NCBI GenBank assembly: GCA_964636665.1
Contig: CAZWVT010000004.1
Location: forward strand, 9,708-73,707
Origin: JAAYLC01 sp964636665
Lineage (GTDB): Bacteria; Bacteroidota; Bacteroidia; Flavobacteriales; Flavobacteriaceae
Reading direction: 5' to 3'
Length of the DNA: 64,000 nt
The translations under genes and the position numbers were made by a program. This document shows, piece by piece, positions 17,142 to 26,512 of the stretch (the stretch's first letter is position 1; each line of letters starts with the position of its first letter). Below the pieces are notes generated by a model, which worked only from the letters and a program-made list of their open reading frames with translations, searched no databases and was not told the DNA's origin.

Positions 17142-18413
17142 TTACTCCAACATTTCGGGTTTGTCCTGAATAATCAGCTGCACGGTTTCTTGGGTTACTT
17201 GTTTGAGCAAAACCCGTTTACCATCTGTCAGCGATTTGATGTCTTTTTCTTTAAAATGGCGAATGGTATAAAGGGTTACATCTTCATTCCATTTTACATA
17301 AAATTTATTTCGCAATTTCTCCAATAAATTCGGTAAATTGTTGAATTTATCACTTACGCAAACCGAAAAACTAATTGCCGAATTTTGAATTAATTCGACT
17401 TTCATTTTATAATGATGCAGCCATTTAAAAACATCGGCAATATAATCTTCCATAATAAAGCCGAAATCATGAGAAGATAAAGAGATAAGCGTAACTCCCG
17501 GTTTGAGAATAAAACAAGAAATTTTTGGAGTAATGGCAATATTCCCTCCTACGCAAGTGCCCGGTGCTTTAAAATCTAAAAAGGATTTTACGTACAAAGG
17601 AATTTCTTTTTGTTGAAGGGGTTGCAAAGTTTTGGGATGAACGACAGAAGCTCCGTAAAATGCGAGTTCCACAGCTTCTTTATATGAAATTTTGTGCAAC
17701 AATTGTGTCTTGTCAAAATAGCGTGGATCGGCGTTTAAAAATCCCGGAACGTCTTTCCAAATCGTCACGCTTTCGGCATTTAAACAATATGCAAAAATAG
17801 CTGCGGTGTAATCACTTCCTTCGCGTCCTAAAGTGGTAGTGAAATTATTGACAGCATCCGAACCGATAAAACCTTGGGTAACAGTAATTCCTTTTGATGA
17901 AACTTTATGTTGGATATTTTTTTCAGTCAGTCCCCAATTGACTTTTGCATCTCTGAAATTATCATCGGTTTTAATACAAGTTCGGACATCCAACCAAGTA
18001 TTTGACAATCCATTTTCTTCAAAATAACGTGAAACTATTGCTGATGAAAGCAATTCGCCATATGCAACAACTTGGTCATATACAAAAGCATGATTTTCGG
18101 AAACATTGATTTTCAAAAACCTTGAAAGTTCATTCAAAAGAGCATCGACTTCCTCATAAGCAATGTGTGTTTTTGAATGAAAAAGCGCTTCTGCCATTTC
18201 ATAATGAAAATCGCTGACTTTTTCAAAAGCTTCTTTTATGCCGTTTTTAGAAAACCAAGCCAAAACAACTGCTTCCAATGCATTGGTCATTTTACCCATA
18301 GCCGAAATCACAACAACCAAATCAGATTCTTTCGACTCTTTGAGTACAGAAACCACATTTTGCACCCCGGCCGGAGTTGCCGTAGAAGCTCCGCCAAATT
18401 TATATACCTTCAT
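17142..18413 (-). CDS. Aspartate kinase
   Basis: Monofunctional aspartokinase of 423 residues that phosphorylates aspartate for lysine, threonine, methionine and diaminopimelate synthesis. The N-terminus has KFGGAS (residues 5-10), then VVVISAMGKMTNAL, the TLGREGSDYTAA segment near 215-226 and WKDVPGFLNADPR near 241-253. Weakly conserved ACT-like domains fill about 310-420. It is 18 nt downstream of the acetyltransferase gene on the same strand. Confidence 0.95.
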   Translation of the reverse strand: MKVYKFGGASTATPAGVQNVVSVLKESKESDLVVVISAMGKMTNALEAVVLAWFSKNGIKEAFEKVSDFHYEMAEALFHSKTHIAYEEVDALLNELSRFLKINVSENHAFVYDQVVAYGELLSSAIVSRYFEENGLSNTWLDVRTCIKTDDNFRDAKVNWGLTEKNIQHKVSSKGITVTQGFIGSDAVNNFTTTLGREGSDYTAAIFAYCLNAESVTIWKDVPGFLNADPRYFDKTQLLHKISYKEAVELAFYGASVVHPKTLQPLQQKEIPLYVKSFLDFKAPGTCVGGNIAITPKISCFILKPGVTLISLSSHDFGFIMEDYIADVFKWLHHYKMKVELIQNSAISFSVCVSDKFNNLPNLLEKLRNKFYVKWNEDVTLYTIRHFKEKDIKSLTDGKRVLLKQVTQETVQLIIQDKPEMLE

Positions 18414-18431
18414 AAGGTTTTTATTCTCAAT

Positions 18432-18914
18432 TTATAATTTATCCGATTTCAAATAATTTTCTATTCCACTTTCTGACATTTGCGCCACACGCCAATCGTC
18501 AAAAACCTTTGCTCCCGTTCGTTCGTAAAAGGAAATTGCACCTTCATTCCAATCCAAAACTTCCCAAGCCACTCTTTTTGCATTATGTTTGTTAGCAAAT
18601 TCCATCACTTTTCGATACAAAGCTTCACCGATTCCTTTTCTCCGTTCCGATTGACGAACTATCAAATCTTCAAGATGCAAAGAACGTCCTTTCCAAGTTG
18701 AAAATCGAAAATAGAACAACGCCATTCCCACAACAGATTTATTGAGTTCGGCAACAATACAGTAAAATAAAGGTGGCTCGGTTGAACTTTCTCGTATCAA
18801 ATCCTCCACAGTGATTTCCACAGCATCGGGTTGCTTCTCAAAAACAGCGAGTTCTCGAATCAATTCCAAAACTTTCAGATAATCAGATTCTTTTGCATTT
18901 CGGATTAGTAACAT
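18432..18914 (-). CDS. GNAT acetyltransferase, diamine/SSAT-like
   Basis: A 160-residue GNAT-fold N-acetyltransferase. The acetyl-CoA pyrophosphate-binding motif [13 protein letters not shown] lies at about residues 91-103, after the strand [26 protein letters not shown] near 120-138 matches the spermidine/spermine acetyltransferase and diamine acetyltransferase branch, so a polyamine or thialysine substrate is plausible. It is divergent from fbp, with a 12-bp-arm inverted repeat between them. Confidence 0.88.
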   Translation of the reverse strand: MLLIRNAKESDYLKVLELIRELAVFEKQPDAVEITVEDLIRESSTEPPLFYCIVAELNKSVVGMALFYFRFSTWKGRSLHLEDLIVRQSERRKGIGEALYRKVMEFANKHNAKRVAWEVLDWNEGAISFYERTGAKVFDDWRVAQMSESGIENYLKSDKL

Positions 18915-18958
18915 ACTTTTTTATTGCAGGTGAAAAATAAAACTCAAGATGAATATCA

Positions 18959-19002
18959 GTGCAAATATCGGGTCTATTTCCTAAAAATATCGATATTTGC
19001 AC
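18959..19002. promoter_or_regulatory. Inverted repeat between acetyltransferase and fbp genes
   Basis: Perfect 12-bp arms: GTGCAAATATCG (18959-18970) and CGATATTTGCAC (18991-19002), 20-nt spacer. Each arm contains a -7-like box (GATATTTG) pointing toward the gene on its side: + strand 18992-18999 toward fbp, minus strand 18970-18963 toward the acetyltransferase. No TTG is at the proper distance on either side, so it may be an operator, a symmetric promoter pair, or both. Confidence 0.5.
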
Positions 19003-19025
19003 CAATTTCACTAAGGCAACCAATT

Positions 19026-20036
19026 ATGTCAAAAATAACCCAATCATTAGGAGAGTTTATCATTGAAAACCAAAATGAGTTTAAATATTCTTCCGGAGAA
19101 CTTTCTCGTTTAATTAATTCCATCCGATTAGCTGCAAAAATTGTCAATTACGAAGTCAATAAAGCCGGACTTGGCGACATTTTGGGGCAAGCCGGAAGAA
19201 ACAATATTCAGGGGGAAAGTCAGCAAAAATTAGATGTATTTGCAAATCAAACGTTTATAAATACTTTGACAAATCGTGAGATTGTCTGCGGAATTGCAAG
19301 TGAAGAAGAAGATGATTTTATTCAGATTATTGGCAAACATTCAAAGAACGAAAATAAATATGTGGTTCTTATCGATCCTTTGGACGGTTCTTCCAACATT
19401 GACGTAAACGTTTCGGTAGGTACTATTTTTTCAATTTACCACAGAGTTTCGCCTATCGGAACTCCTGTTACTAAAGATGATTTTCTTCAAGTTGGGACCA
19501 AGCAAGTTGCTGCAGGATATATTATTTACGGAACCTCAACAATGATTGTTTACACGACCGGACACGGCGTAAACGGATTTACACTGAATCCGAGTATTGG
19601 TACATTTTACCTTTCTCATCCGAATATGAAATTTCCTGAAAATGGAAATATCTATTCCATCAATGAAGGAAATTACCTTCAATTTCCACAAGGTGTAAAA
19701 CAATACCTCAAATATTGTCAAGCTGAAGAAGAAGACAGACCATATACCTCACGATATATTGGCTCGCTTGTTTCAGATTTTCATCGAAATATGATTAAAG
19801 GCGGAATTTACATTTATCCTAACACTTCAAAAAATCCGATGGGAAAATTAAGACTGCTCTATGAATGTAATCCGATGGCATTGTTAACTGAACAAGCCGG
19901 CGGAAAAGCGAGCGATGGATACAGACGCATTTTAGATATTGAACCAACCGAATTACACCAGCGAACGCCGTTTTTCTGTGGCAGTACAAAAATGGTTGAA
20001 AAAGCCGAAGAATTTATGGGTGCTTATAAAGATTAA
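19026..20036 (+). CDS. fbp: Fructose-1,6-bisphosphatase, class I
   Basis: Gluconeogenic phosphatase of 336 residues from the ATG at 19026. An in-frame ATG at 18924 would lie upstream of the inverted repeat and add 34 atypical residues, so it is rejected. Motifs: ASEEED (metal ligands) near 90-95, [23 protein letters not shown] near 115-137, and the sugar-binding region [13 protein letters not shown] near 238-250. Its stop codon overlaps that of the convergent enoyl-CoA hydratase gene (TTAA at 20033-20036). Confidence 0.96.
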   Translation: MSKITQSLGEFIIENQNEFKYSSGELSRLINSIRLAAKIVNYEVNKAGLGDILGQAGRNNIQGESQQKLDVFANQTFINTLTNREIVCGIASEEEDDFIQIIGKHSKNENKYVVLIDPLDGSSNIDVNVSVGTIFSIYHRVSPIGTPVTKDDFLQVGTKQVAAGYIIYGTSTMIVYTTGHGVNGFTLNPSIGTFYLSHPNMKFPENGNIYSINEGNYLQFPQGVKQYLKYCQAEEEDRPYTSRYIGSLVSDFHRNMIKGGIYIYPNTSKNPMGKLRLLYECNPMALLTEQAGGKASDGYRRILDIEPTELHQRTPFFCGSTKMVEKAEEFMGAYKD

Positions 20037-20815
20037 CGCCCTGGAAATTCAGCTTTTCTTTTATGCAAAAACGCTTGTGTTCCTTCGGAAAAATCTTCGG
20101 TGCCGAATGCATTTCCAAATTCTTTGATTTCTACTTCAAAGCCGTTTACGGAAGAATCGTAATTTGCATTTACTGCTCGAATTGCAGCTGCAATTGCCAC
20201 AGGAGAATTTTTTATAATTTTTGAAGCAATCTTATAAGCCCTGTCCAGCAAGTCTTCTTGAGCGGTTACGTGGTTTACCAACCCGTATTCCAATGCTTGC
20301 TCAGCATCAATCATTCCGGCTGTCATAATTAATTCCATCGCTCTCCCTTTTCCGATAAGTTGCGGAAGTCGCTGTGTTCCTCCATATCCCGGAATAACTC
20401 CTAAAGACACTTCCGGCAATCCCATTTTTGCATTGTCAGAAGCAATTCGAAAATGTGCAGCCATAGCAAGTTCCAAACCGCCACCCAATGCAAATCCGTT
20501 GATGGCTGCAATTACAGGCGTGGAAAGATTGGCAACAAAATCAAACAATAATTCTTGACCTTTTGCCGCTAATTTTTCACCTTCGTCGACGGAGAAATCT
20601 GCAAATTCACTAATATCAGCACCGGCAACAAAAGCTTTTTCTCCACTTCCGGTTAAAACAATAACGCGAATGCCTGAGTCTTTATCAGCATCTTCCAACG
20701 CATCGTGAAGTTCCTGAATGGTTTCGCGGTTTAATGCATTCAATTTAGATGGACGATTGATGGTAATGGTTGCAATTAAATTTTCCTTAGTGTAGTTTAT
20801 GTTATTGTATTTCAT
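20033..20815 (-). CDS. Enoyl-CoA hydratase/isomerase family protein
   Basis: A 260-residue crotonase-fold enzyme, probably a short-chain enoyl-CoA hydratase in fatty-acid breakdown. The first oxyanion-hole strand is [12 protein letters not shown] (about 61-72), the second [12 protein letters not shown] (about 106-117), and the catalytic Glu lies in [19 protein letters not shown] (about 132-150). A -7 box TAATTTTG (minus, 20844-20851) sits 29 nt upstream, without a clear -33 partner. Confidence 0.93.
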   Translation of the reverse strand: MKYNNINYTKENLIATITINRPSKLNALNRETIQELHDALEDADKDSGIRVIVLTGSGEKAFVAGADISEFADFSVDEGEKLAAKGQELLFDFVANLSTPVIAAINGFALGGGLELAMAAHFRIASDNAKMGLPEVSLGVIPGYGGTQRLPQLIGKGRAMELIMTAGMIDAEQALEYGLVNHVTAQEDLLDRAYKIASKIIKNSPVAIAAAIRAVNANYDSSVNGFEVEIKEFGNAFGTEDFSEGTQAFLHKRKAEFPGR

Positions 20816-20857
20816 GTCGAGTTTATATTTATCGGTTAGTCGGCAAAATTAACAAAA

Positions 20858-22318
20858 TCATTCATCGATTACTGGAAAGCGGACTGTAAATGTTGTTTGC
20901 TCCGATGATGATTCAAAATCAATAGTTCCATTGTAAGTTTCGATAATGTTTTTTATGATTCCAAGTCCCAAGCCCATTCCACTTGTTTTGGTCGTAAATT
21001 GTGGTTCAAAGATACGATGTTGTTCTTGAGGAATCACTCCTATCCCGTTATCGGAAACATCAATTACAACATATTTGTTATCTCGTCGAACGCTGACATC
21101 AATACGTGGCGATTCCGGTTTTTTTTGTTCTATGGATTGGATGCTGTTTTTTACGAGATTGGTAACAACACGAATCAATTGCGTTCTGTCAAAACAAGCA
21201 CGAATCTCTTCCTCTTCAGCATGAAAATAAATATACTTTTCATGAAAAATATCCAATGCCAGTTTTGTAATCCGCACCACATTAAGCGTTTCATCTTGCT
21301 GCGCCGGCATTTTTGCATAAGTAGAAAAAGCAGATGAAATAGAACTGAGGGTGTCTATCTGATGCAACATGGTGTTGGTGTATTCTTCAATTTTTTTATC
21401 TATTTCAGGATCTTTTTTATCAAAACGCTGTCTTAAACTTTGCGTAGTAAGACGCATTGGAGTCAATGGATTTTTGATTTCATGAGCCACCTGCTTTGCC
21501 ATTTCGCGCCAGGCAGTTTCACGTTCGCTTGCCGCCAATTGTGCCGCACTTTTCTCCAATTCATCAATCATTTCATTGTAAGAATTAATCAATAATGCAA
21601 TTTCTTGTGGCACATCTTCCATAATAATTTTCTCATTATGCGTATGAAAACGCGTAAGAGCAAGCTTGTCACTCACTTCTTTAAGTGATTTTGTAATATA
21701 TCGAGTGAGTAAATAAGCCAAAATCACTCCGGCGATAAGCATAAAGAAATAAGCAACACTTAATCGGTATAAATATTCACGTAATTCTTTGGTTATGTAA
21801 TCATTATCTTCAATATAAGGCAGGTTTAAAATTGCCAAAGGTTTAAAATAATTGTCTGTAATATAAGTATAGGATGATTGATATCTTTGACCATCTTCAA
21901 CAAATTCCCGAATGTACTTATTAGAAGAAGATACTTGAAGTTGTTTTAGTGCATATTCCGACATTTTCTGACCGACGGTATCTCTAAAAAATAAGGGTCT
22001 GGAGGATTTTAGCAAATTTCCATTTAAATCATATAAAAATAACTCAAGACTGTGAATGTCTTTTATTTCATATATCTTATCTTTAAAAATCAATGGAATT
22101 TGCTCGGTTTCAACGGGATAAGTAGTTGTTTTTAAAACGTAATCAATATTGGCTCTGATTGCCGCTTCTTTTCTCAACAATCTGTCGCGATGAAAACGCT
22201 GTGCATCTTTATTGTATTGAGAAACCGTTACAATTGCTATCAGAATTGAAGTTCCGATAACCAGCGCAATCATAGAAATAAAAATACGGGTTCGAAGTGA
22301 TTTTTTATAAAAAGACAT
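20858..22318 (-). CDS. NtrY-like sensor histidine kinase
   Basis: Membrane-bound histidine kinase of 486 residues. TM1 at about 12-30, periplasmic sensor domain to about 185, TM2 at about 189-210, HAMP-like linker, then a phospho-acceptor region VAHEIKNPLTPMRL (about 281-294), N box LVKNSIQSIE, G1 DNGIGV, F box and G2 GMGLGLGI. The H-box form EIKNPLTP is that of NtrY/NtrB-type kinases. No response regulator gene is adjacent, so it is an orphan here; its cognate regulator (possibly an NtrC-type protein) must be elsewhere. Confidence 0.92.
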   Translation of the reverse strand: MSFYKKSLRTRIFISMIALVIGTSILIAIVTVSQYNKDAQRFHRDRLLRKEAAIRANIDYVLKTTTYPVETEQIPLIFKDKIYEIKDIHSLELFLYDLNGNLLKSSRPLFFRDTVGQKMSEYALKQLQVSSSNKYIREFVEDGQRYQSSYTYITDNYFKPLAILNLPYIEDNDYITKELREYLYRLSVAYFFMLIAGVILAYLLTRYITKSLKEVSDKLALTRFHTHNEKIIMEDVPQEIALLINSYNEMIDELEKSAAQLAASERETAWREMAKQVAHEIKNPLTPMRLTTQSLRQRFDKKDPEIDKKIEEYTNTMLHQIDTLSSISSAFSTYAKMPAQQDETLNVVRITKLALDIFHEKYIYFHAEEEEIRACFDRTQLIRVVTNLVKNSIQSIEQKKPESPRIDVSVRRDNKYVVIDVSDNGIGVIPQEQHRIFEPQFTTKTSGMGLGLGIIKNIIETYNGTIDFESSSEQTTFTVRFPVIDE

Positions 22319-22384
22319 GTCAGTTTAAAACCAGAAAGGTAACAATAATTGCACCATTCTCAATCGATGAATTACATTTTAAAA

Positions 22385-23746
22385 TTATGGCATTTCCGAT
22401 GCTGCCGGGATTAAATTTTTTTTGACTTCTCTGTTCAGAAAATAACCGGTAACGATAGTTGCCAACACATCAGCAATCGGAAATGCCATCCAAATTCCTT
22501 TTTCGCCCAAAAATTGAGGTAATATAAGCACTAAGGGAATAAAGAAAAATCCTTGTCTGGTCAGTGTGAGCAACAAAGCGGGAACAGCTTTTCCAATTGC
22601 TTGAAAATAAGCAGCGCCTATAAGTTGTATTGCGATAATCGGCGTTGCTGCAAAAACCCAGCGCATATAGATAGGTGCTCGGTTTACAATTTCAATATCA
22701 CGGGTAAAAATGATGACTATTTCTTTGGAAAAAAACATAATCAACAAGAAAATTGCCAACGCCAGGAGTCCTGCAAAAAAAATAGCGCGATTGATACTTT
22801 CCCGTACGCGCGAAAACTGATGAGCACCGTAATTGTATCCTGCAATTGGAAGAAAGCCTTGTGTAATTCCCAATACCGGAAATAGCGCAAACATCAGCAT
22901 CCGCCCGATAATACCATAAGCAGCAACGGAGCTTTCTCCCCCGTATTGAAACAGTAAATTATTCATCAATAAATAGGTGACGCTAACTATCGCCTGACGT
23001 GAGAGCGTGACAAAACCAAGTGCGGAAATCTCTTTTAGAATGGGAAAATCAAATCTGAAATTAAGAAAGTTGACTTTTAATTCTGATTTCCCTGAAAGGA
23101 AAAAGTAGAGAATATATCCCAATCCTCCTGCATAAGAAATAACTGTTGCCCATGCGGCTCCTGCCATTCCCAAATCCAAAATAAAAATAAAGAGATAATC
23201 CAACACCAGATTTAATACGGAAGGAATAATCATCGCCACCATAGCAAATGCCGGTTTTCCTTCGGCACGAATTACGTTGCTTCCGACCATGCTCAATGCG
23301 AGCAAAGGGACGCCGTAAAGAACAATTTTATAATATGATTTAGCAAAATCGAAAATTTCTCCTTTCCCGCCAAAAAGTGGAATGAGAGTATCAGCTAACA
23401 AAATTCCGAAACCGGCCAGCAAAATAGTAATCGACAATACCAGCGAAATCTGATTTTCCAATATCCGTGAAGCTCGATTTTTGTCGAGTTTTCCCAATGC
23501 CCGGGAAATCATCGAAGCACCACCGATTCCGACTGCCATACCAATGGCTGAAATAAAAAATGAAATGGGCAATACGACATTGATTGCTGCAATGGCAATG
23601 GAACCAATCCAATTACCTACAAAAATAGTGTCAACAACTACATTAAGGGACATTACCAATATCCCGATAGAAGCAGGAACAGCCTGCTGAAATAACAATT
23701 TTCCTATGGATGCCGTTCCTAAGGAATCACTCTGATTCTGCTTCAT
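22385..23746 (-). CDS. MATE-family efflux transporter
   Basis: Multidrug and toxin extrusion antiporter of 453 residues with about 12 hydrophobic segments in two related halves; each half begins with the typical PA-x-G pattern (QQAVPASIGILVMSLNVVVDT near 15-35; LSRQAIVSVTYLLMN in the second half). It probably exports cationic compounds or flavins using Na+ or H+. It overlaps the preceding gene by 4 nt, so the two are translationally coupled. Confidence 0.95.
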   Translation of the reverse strand: MKQNQSDSLGTASIGKLLFQQAVPASIGILVMSLNVVVDTIFVGNWIGSIAIAAINVVLPISFFISAIGMAVGIGGASMISRALGKLDKNRASRILENQISLVLSITILLAGFGILLADTLIPLFGGKGEIFDFAKSYYKIVLYGVPLLALSMVGSNVIRAEGKPAFAMVAMIIPSVLNLVLDYLFIFILDLGMAGAAWATVISYAGGLGYILYFFLSGKSELKVNFLNFRFDFPILKEISALGFVTLSRQAIVSVTYLLMNNLLFQYGGESSVAAYGIIGRMLMFALFPVLGITQGFLPIAGYNYGAHQFSRVRESINRAIFFAGLLALAIFLLIMFFSKEIVIIFTRDIEIVNRAPIYMRWVFAATPIIAIQLIGAAYFQAIGKAVPALLLTLTRQGFFFIPLVLILPQFLGEKGIWMAFPIADVLATIVTGYFLNREVKKNLIPAASEMP

Positions 23747-24204
23747 TGAGCAATACCGCTTTTAAAATCAACAATCTGCCAATGATCGATTAAGAAAGTA
23801 ATTCCTTCTGCTTGTGTACTTATTTCCTGAGTGGTGGAAATTCGGAACATCACATCTTCTGCTTTATCTAAAATGGCATTTTTTACAAAGCGCTTGAGAA
23901 ATTGCTTATTCGTAAAAAAATCATTGATAAAATCTAATTTAATATCCGGAAAAGAAGCTGCTAATTCCTTTAATTTTAATTTCGTAGGCATATATGTTTC
24001 CATGGAAGAAAAATTTACAGGAATCGCAAGGACATGATTAATGCCTTTTTTTTGAAAAACCTGTAAATCCTTTTTCAAGGTATTCCTTTCCATATAAGAA
24101 ACAATAACCGAAATTCGTGAGGCAATTTGTATTTTTTGTCTGAGCGTTGTTGCCAATACGTAATCCGATTCTTCTTCTTTAACTACCAACAAAACCGCTT
24201 TCAT
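23743..24204 (-). CDS. Unknown protein, possible chelatase-like fold
   Basis: A 153-residue soluble protein without a recognised family. The first 12 residues form a hydrophobic strand (KAVLLVVKEEES). Around 50-100 the pattern G-x-N-HVLAIPVNFSS, then a helix, then FPDIKLDFIND is reminiscent of the CbiX/SirB chelatase repeat (strand, P-x-F/N-hydrophobic, helix, acidic strand), but the catalytic His is not seen; this is a weak inference. Its 4-nt overlap with the MATE gene suggests a shared function, perhaps related to the transported compound. Confidence 0.6.
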   Translation of the reverse strand: MKAVLLVVKEEESDYVLATTLRQKIQIASRISVIVSYMERNTLKKDLQVFQKKGINHVLAIPVNFSSMETYMPTKLKLKELAASFPDIKLDFINDFFTNKQFLKRFVKNAILDKAEDVMFRISTTQEISTQAEGITFLIDHWQIVDFKSGIAQ

Positions 24205-24456
24205 TCAATTTTTTTTAATGTATGTAAAAATACAAGATTTAAAATGGGGAAACACTCATATACAGTCTTAAATTTCATTTTTTAGCCTTTATTTAATACA
24301 CACCCCCTTTCTGCTCTAATAATTTTATTAAATAATCAAGGGTTAGAAAATCAATTAGATTTTGCTAAACCAATCCACTATTTTAGTTTGACAAATATTT
24401 AATATCAGACTTGTTAAATTACCTTTAAACCTCTCAAAACTGAACTTTTATATTCT

Positions 24457-24464
24457 TATCTTTG
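24457..24464 (+). promoter_or_regulatory. Candidate -7 box of dps
   Basis: TATCTTTG, a full match to the -7 consensus, 24 nt before the dps ATG. No TTG occurs 17-23 nt upstream, as might be expected of an activated promoter. The rest of the 284-nt spacer (24205-24488) is AT-rich and holds nothing else I can support. Confidence 0.5.
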
Positions 24465-24488
24465 TTAGGAATTAAATAAAATACAATT

Positions 24489-24980
24489 ATGGCATATTTA
24501 GATTTAGACAAGAAAAAAACTTCCAAAACAGCGCAGGAACTTAATATTCTTCTTGCAGATTATCATATCTATTATCAAAAACTGAGAAACTTCCATTGGA
24601 ATGTGGTAGGTTCTAATTTTTTTGATCTTCACAACAAATTTGAAGAGATGTATAACGATGCAAAGGTTAAAATTGATGAGATTGCAGAACGTATTTTAAC
24701 ACTTCGTTATCAACCAACGAGCAATTTTTCAGATTATCTTAAAATGAGCAGCCTGAAAGAAGCATCCGGAAATACCAAAGATGTGGAAATGGTTAAAAAA
24801 CTACTTACAGACCATGGTAAAATGCTGAAGCAAATGCGTAAAGTCGTCGATGTGGCTGATGAATCTGATGATGAAGGAACGATTGATTTAATCGGCGGTT
24901 ACATCGGAGATTTAGAAAAAGTAAGCTGGATGTTGGATGCATGGACGATGAAAGCAACAGACAATCATCCCGAAGCATAA
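24489..24980 (+). CDS. dps: Dps-family starvation and oxidative-stress protein
   Basis: Ferritin-like miniferritin of 163 residues that forms a 12-subunit shell, oxidises Fe(II) with peroxide and protects DNA. The ferroxidase ligands are in FHWNVVG (His) and FEEMYNDAKVKIDEIAERI (Glu/Asp; about 54-73). The N-terminus carries DKKKTSK, a lysine-rich tail of the kind that binds DNA in some Dps. It is a single-gene unit with its own -7 box and a strong terminator. Confidence 0.95.
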   Translation: MAYLDLDKKKTSKTAQELNILLADYHIYYQKLRNFHWNVVGSNFFDLHNKFEEMYNDAKVKIDEIAERILTLRYQPTSNFSDYLKMSSLKEASGNTKDVEMVKKLLTDHGKMLKQMRKVVDVADESDDEGTIDLIGGYIGDLEKVSWMLDAWTMKATDNHPEA

Positions 24981-25000
24981 GACAGTCCCTTATTTCCATA

Positions 25001-25039
25001 AAATGCTCAAAGTAAAATTGATTTGCTTTGAGCATTTTT
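25001..25039 (+). terminator. Terminator after dps
   Basis: A 12-bp perfect stem AAATGCTCAAAG (25001-25012) and CTTTGAGCATTT (25026-25037), followed by T residues. Confidence 0.88.
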
Positions 25040-25137
25040 CTTTAAACTATAGTTAACAAATTTCTAAATCTTATTTTCCCTTATAGAAGTCTTATGGAAA
25101 ATCTTATTTTTACCTGAAAATTAAAAAAATACGTTTT

Positions 25138-26250
25138 ATGAAAAAACTTATTATACCGGCTTTATCAGCTTTTGCATTGATGAGTTGCGGACAAGTTTCT
25201 GACACATATACCCTTGAAGGAGAGGCTGTTGGATACGCTGATAACACTGAAATTTTTGTTTATACTTTTCAAAATAATCAATCAAAAGTAATTGATACAT
25301 TGGTTGTTCAAGACGGTAGATTTTCCTCTGAATATTTAAAACAGAACGAACCGAGCCTTAACTTCCTGCGCATTCAGAATGACCCTTTAAATTTAATATA
25401 CTTTCCTGAAAGTCAAGACTTAAAAGCAACCATTTACAAAGACAGCATCAACGCTTCTTATGTAAAAGGAAATGCTGTAAATGACAATTACACCGAATAT
25501 AAAAGAAAGACAATGAATTTGGCAGCAAGAAATCAGCAGCTTGCACAAGAAAGTCAACAAGCGATGCAACAAGGAAATGCCGGGAGAATTACAGAATTAC
25601 AAAGTCTTCAAATGAATCTTCAGAACGAACAAAAGAAGTTGCAGCAAGATTATATTGAAAACAACAAAAACTCCATTTTTTCATTGATGGTATTAGGTGA
25701 GATGCTCAATCAAAATGCGCTCACTTCCAAACAAGCAAGAGATTACTTAAACAGTTTGGATACAAAGGTTTCAAATCATTTTATGGCTAGAGATATTAAA
25801 AATGCAATAGACCGTATGGGTGTCGGGGAAATTGGTTCACCTGCACCAAGTTTCAGCGGTCCGACTCCGGAAGGCGGCGAAATGTCATTGGAAGATGCTT
25901 TGGGAAAATACACAATTATTGATTTTTGGGCTTCATGGTGTATGCCTTGCCGCGTGGAAAATCCAAACGTTGTAAGTGCATACAGAAAATATCACGATAA
26001 AGGTTTGAACATCATCAGTGTTTCTCTTGATCGCCCGGGAGGCAGAAATGCTTGGATTGGTGCAATAGAAAAAGACGAAATGGATTGGTATCACATTTCC
26101 CACTTACAATTTTGGAACGATCCCATCGCAAAAAAATACGGCGTACGCTCCATTCCGGCTACTTTCTTATTGGATGAAGACGGAATTATCATAGATAAGA
26201 ACCTGAGAGGACAAGCACTTCATGTAAAATTGGCAACGCTATTTGACTAA
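25138..26250 (+). CDS. TlpA-like thiol-disulfide lipoprotein with DUF4369 domain
   Basis: A 370-residue periplasm-facing lipoprotein. Signal and lipobox end in LMSC (Cys17). Residues about 24-120 form a DUF4369 domain typical of Bacteroidota, a Gln-rich helical linker follows (about 125-190), and the thioredoxin-fold domain at about 235-370 has the redox pair C-M-P-C within FWASWCMPCRVENP. It probably reduces or isomerises disulfides, for example in cytochrome maturation (inference). The gene stands alone. Confidence 0.92.
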   Translation: MKKLIIPALSAFALMSCGQVSDTYTLEGEAVGYADNTEIFVYTFQNNQSKVIDTLVVQDGRFSSEYLKQNEPSLNFLRIQNDPLNLIYFPESQDLKATIYKDSINASYVKGNAVNDNYTEYKRKTMNLAARNQQLAQESQQAMQQGNAGRITELQSLQMNLQNEQKKLQQDYIENNKNSIFSLMVLGEMLNQNALTSKQARDYLNSLDTKVSNHFMARDIKNAIDRMGVGEIGSPAPSFSGPTPEGGEMSLEDALGKYTIIDFWASWCMPCRVENPNVVSAYRKYHDKGLNIISVSLDRPGGRNAWIGAIEKDEMDWYHISHLQFWNDPIAKKYGVRSIPATFLLDEDGIIIDKNLRGQALHVKLATLFD

Positions 26251-26345
26251 GCAGATATTTGGAATAAAGTAAAAAAGCCGGGGTGTTTGGAAGAATTGAA
26301 AAAACAACAAGCGGTAACAAGACGGTTAGAAAACAAACTAAAAAA

Positions 26346-26402
26346 GAGACTATCTCATAAAATGTGTAAGTTAATAAAATAGTGGGGAGTCGCCCCCGCT
26401 AT
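26346..26402. mobile_element. Possible insertion-sequence end with hairpin
   Basis: The sequence GAGACTATCTCATAAAATGT (26346-26365) followed by GTAAG resembles, from memory, terminal inverted repeats of IS elements found in Bacteroidota. Directly after it is a 9-bp hairpin ATAGTGGGG/CCCCGCTAT (26379-26387 and 26394-26402, one G-T pair), the most GC-rich spot in the neighbourhood. No transposase is present, so it would be a solo relic. The hairpin could instead be a terminator for the TlpA-like gene, though it has no T run. Confidence 0.3.
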
Positions 26403-26457
26403 TTCTATTAAATATTAATTGTTTAAAATTTTTGTCGTGTACTTCACTTCAATAAAA

Positions 26458-26492
26458 AAAAAACGGATATTTATATAAAATATCCGTTTTTG
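26458..26492. terminator. Bidirectional terminator by the DUF2911 gene
   Basis: Stem CGGATATTT (26464-26472) and AAATATCCG (26478-26486), extended by A and T runs on either side. It serves the minus-strand DUF2911 gene and possibly the TlpA-like gene. Confidence 0.85.
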
Positions 26493-26512
26493 ATATCAAT
26501 ATTTATTTCAGA

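Noticed and set aside
17142..18413. KFGGAS in place of KFGGTS in aspartate kinase as a sign of lost activity
   Set aside because: Ala at this position is, to my knowledge, common in Bacteroidota aspartokinases and other catalytic motifs are intact.
18924..19025. Longer N-terminus of fbp
   Set aside because: It covers the inverted repeat and promoter region and is unlike family N-termini; the ATG at 19026 fits the family.
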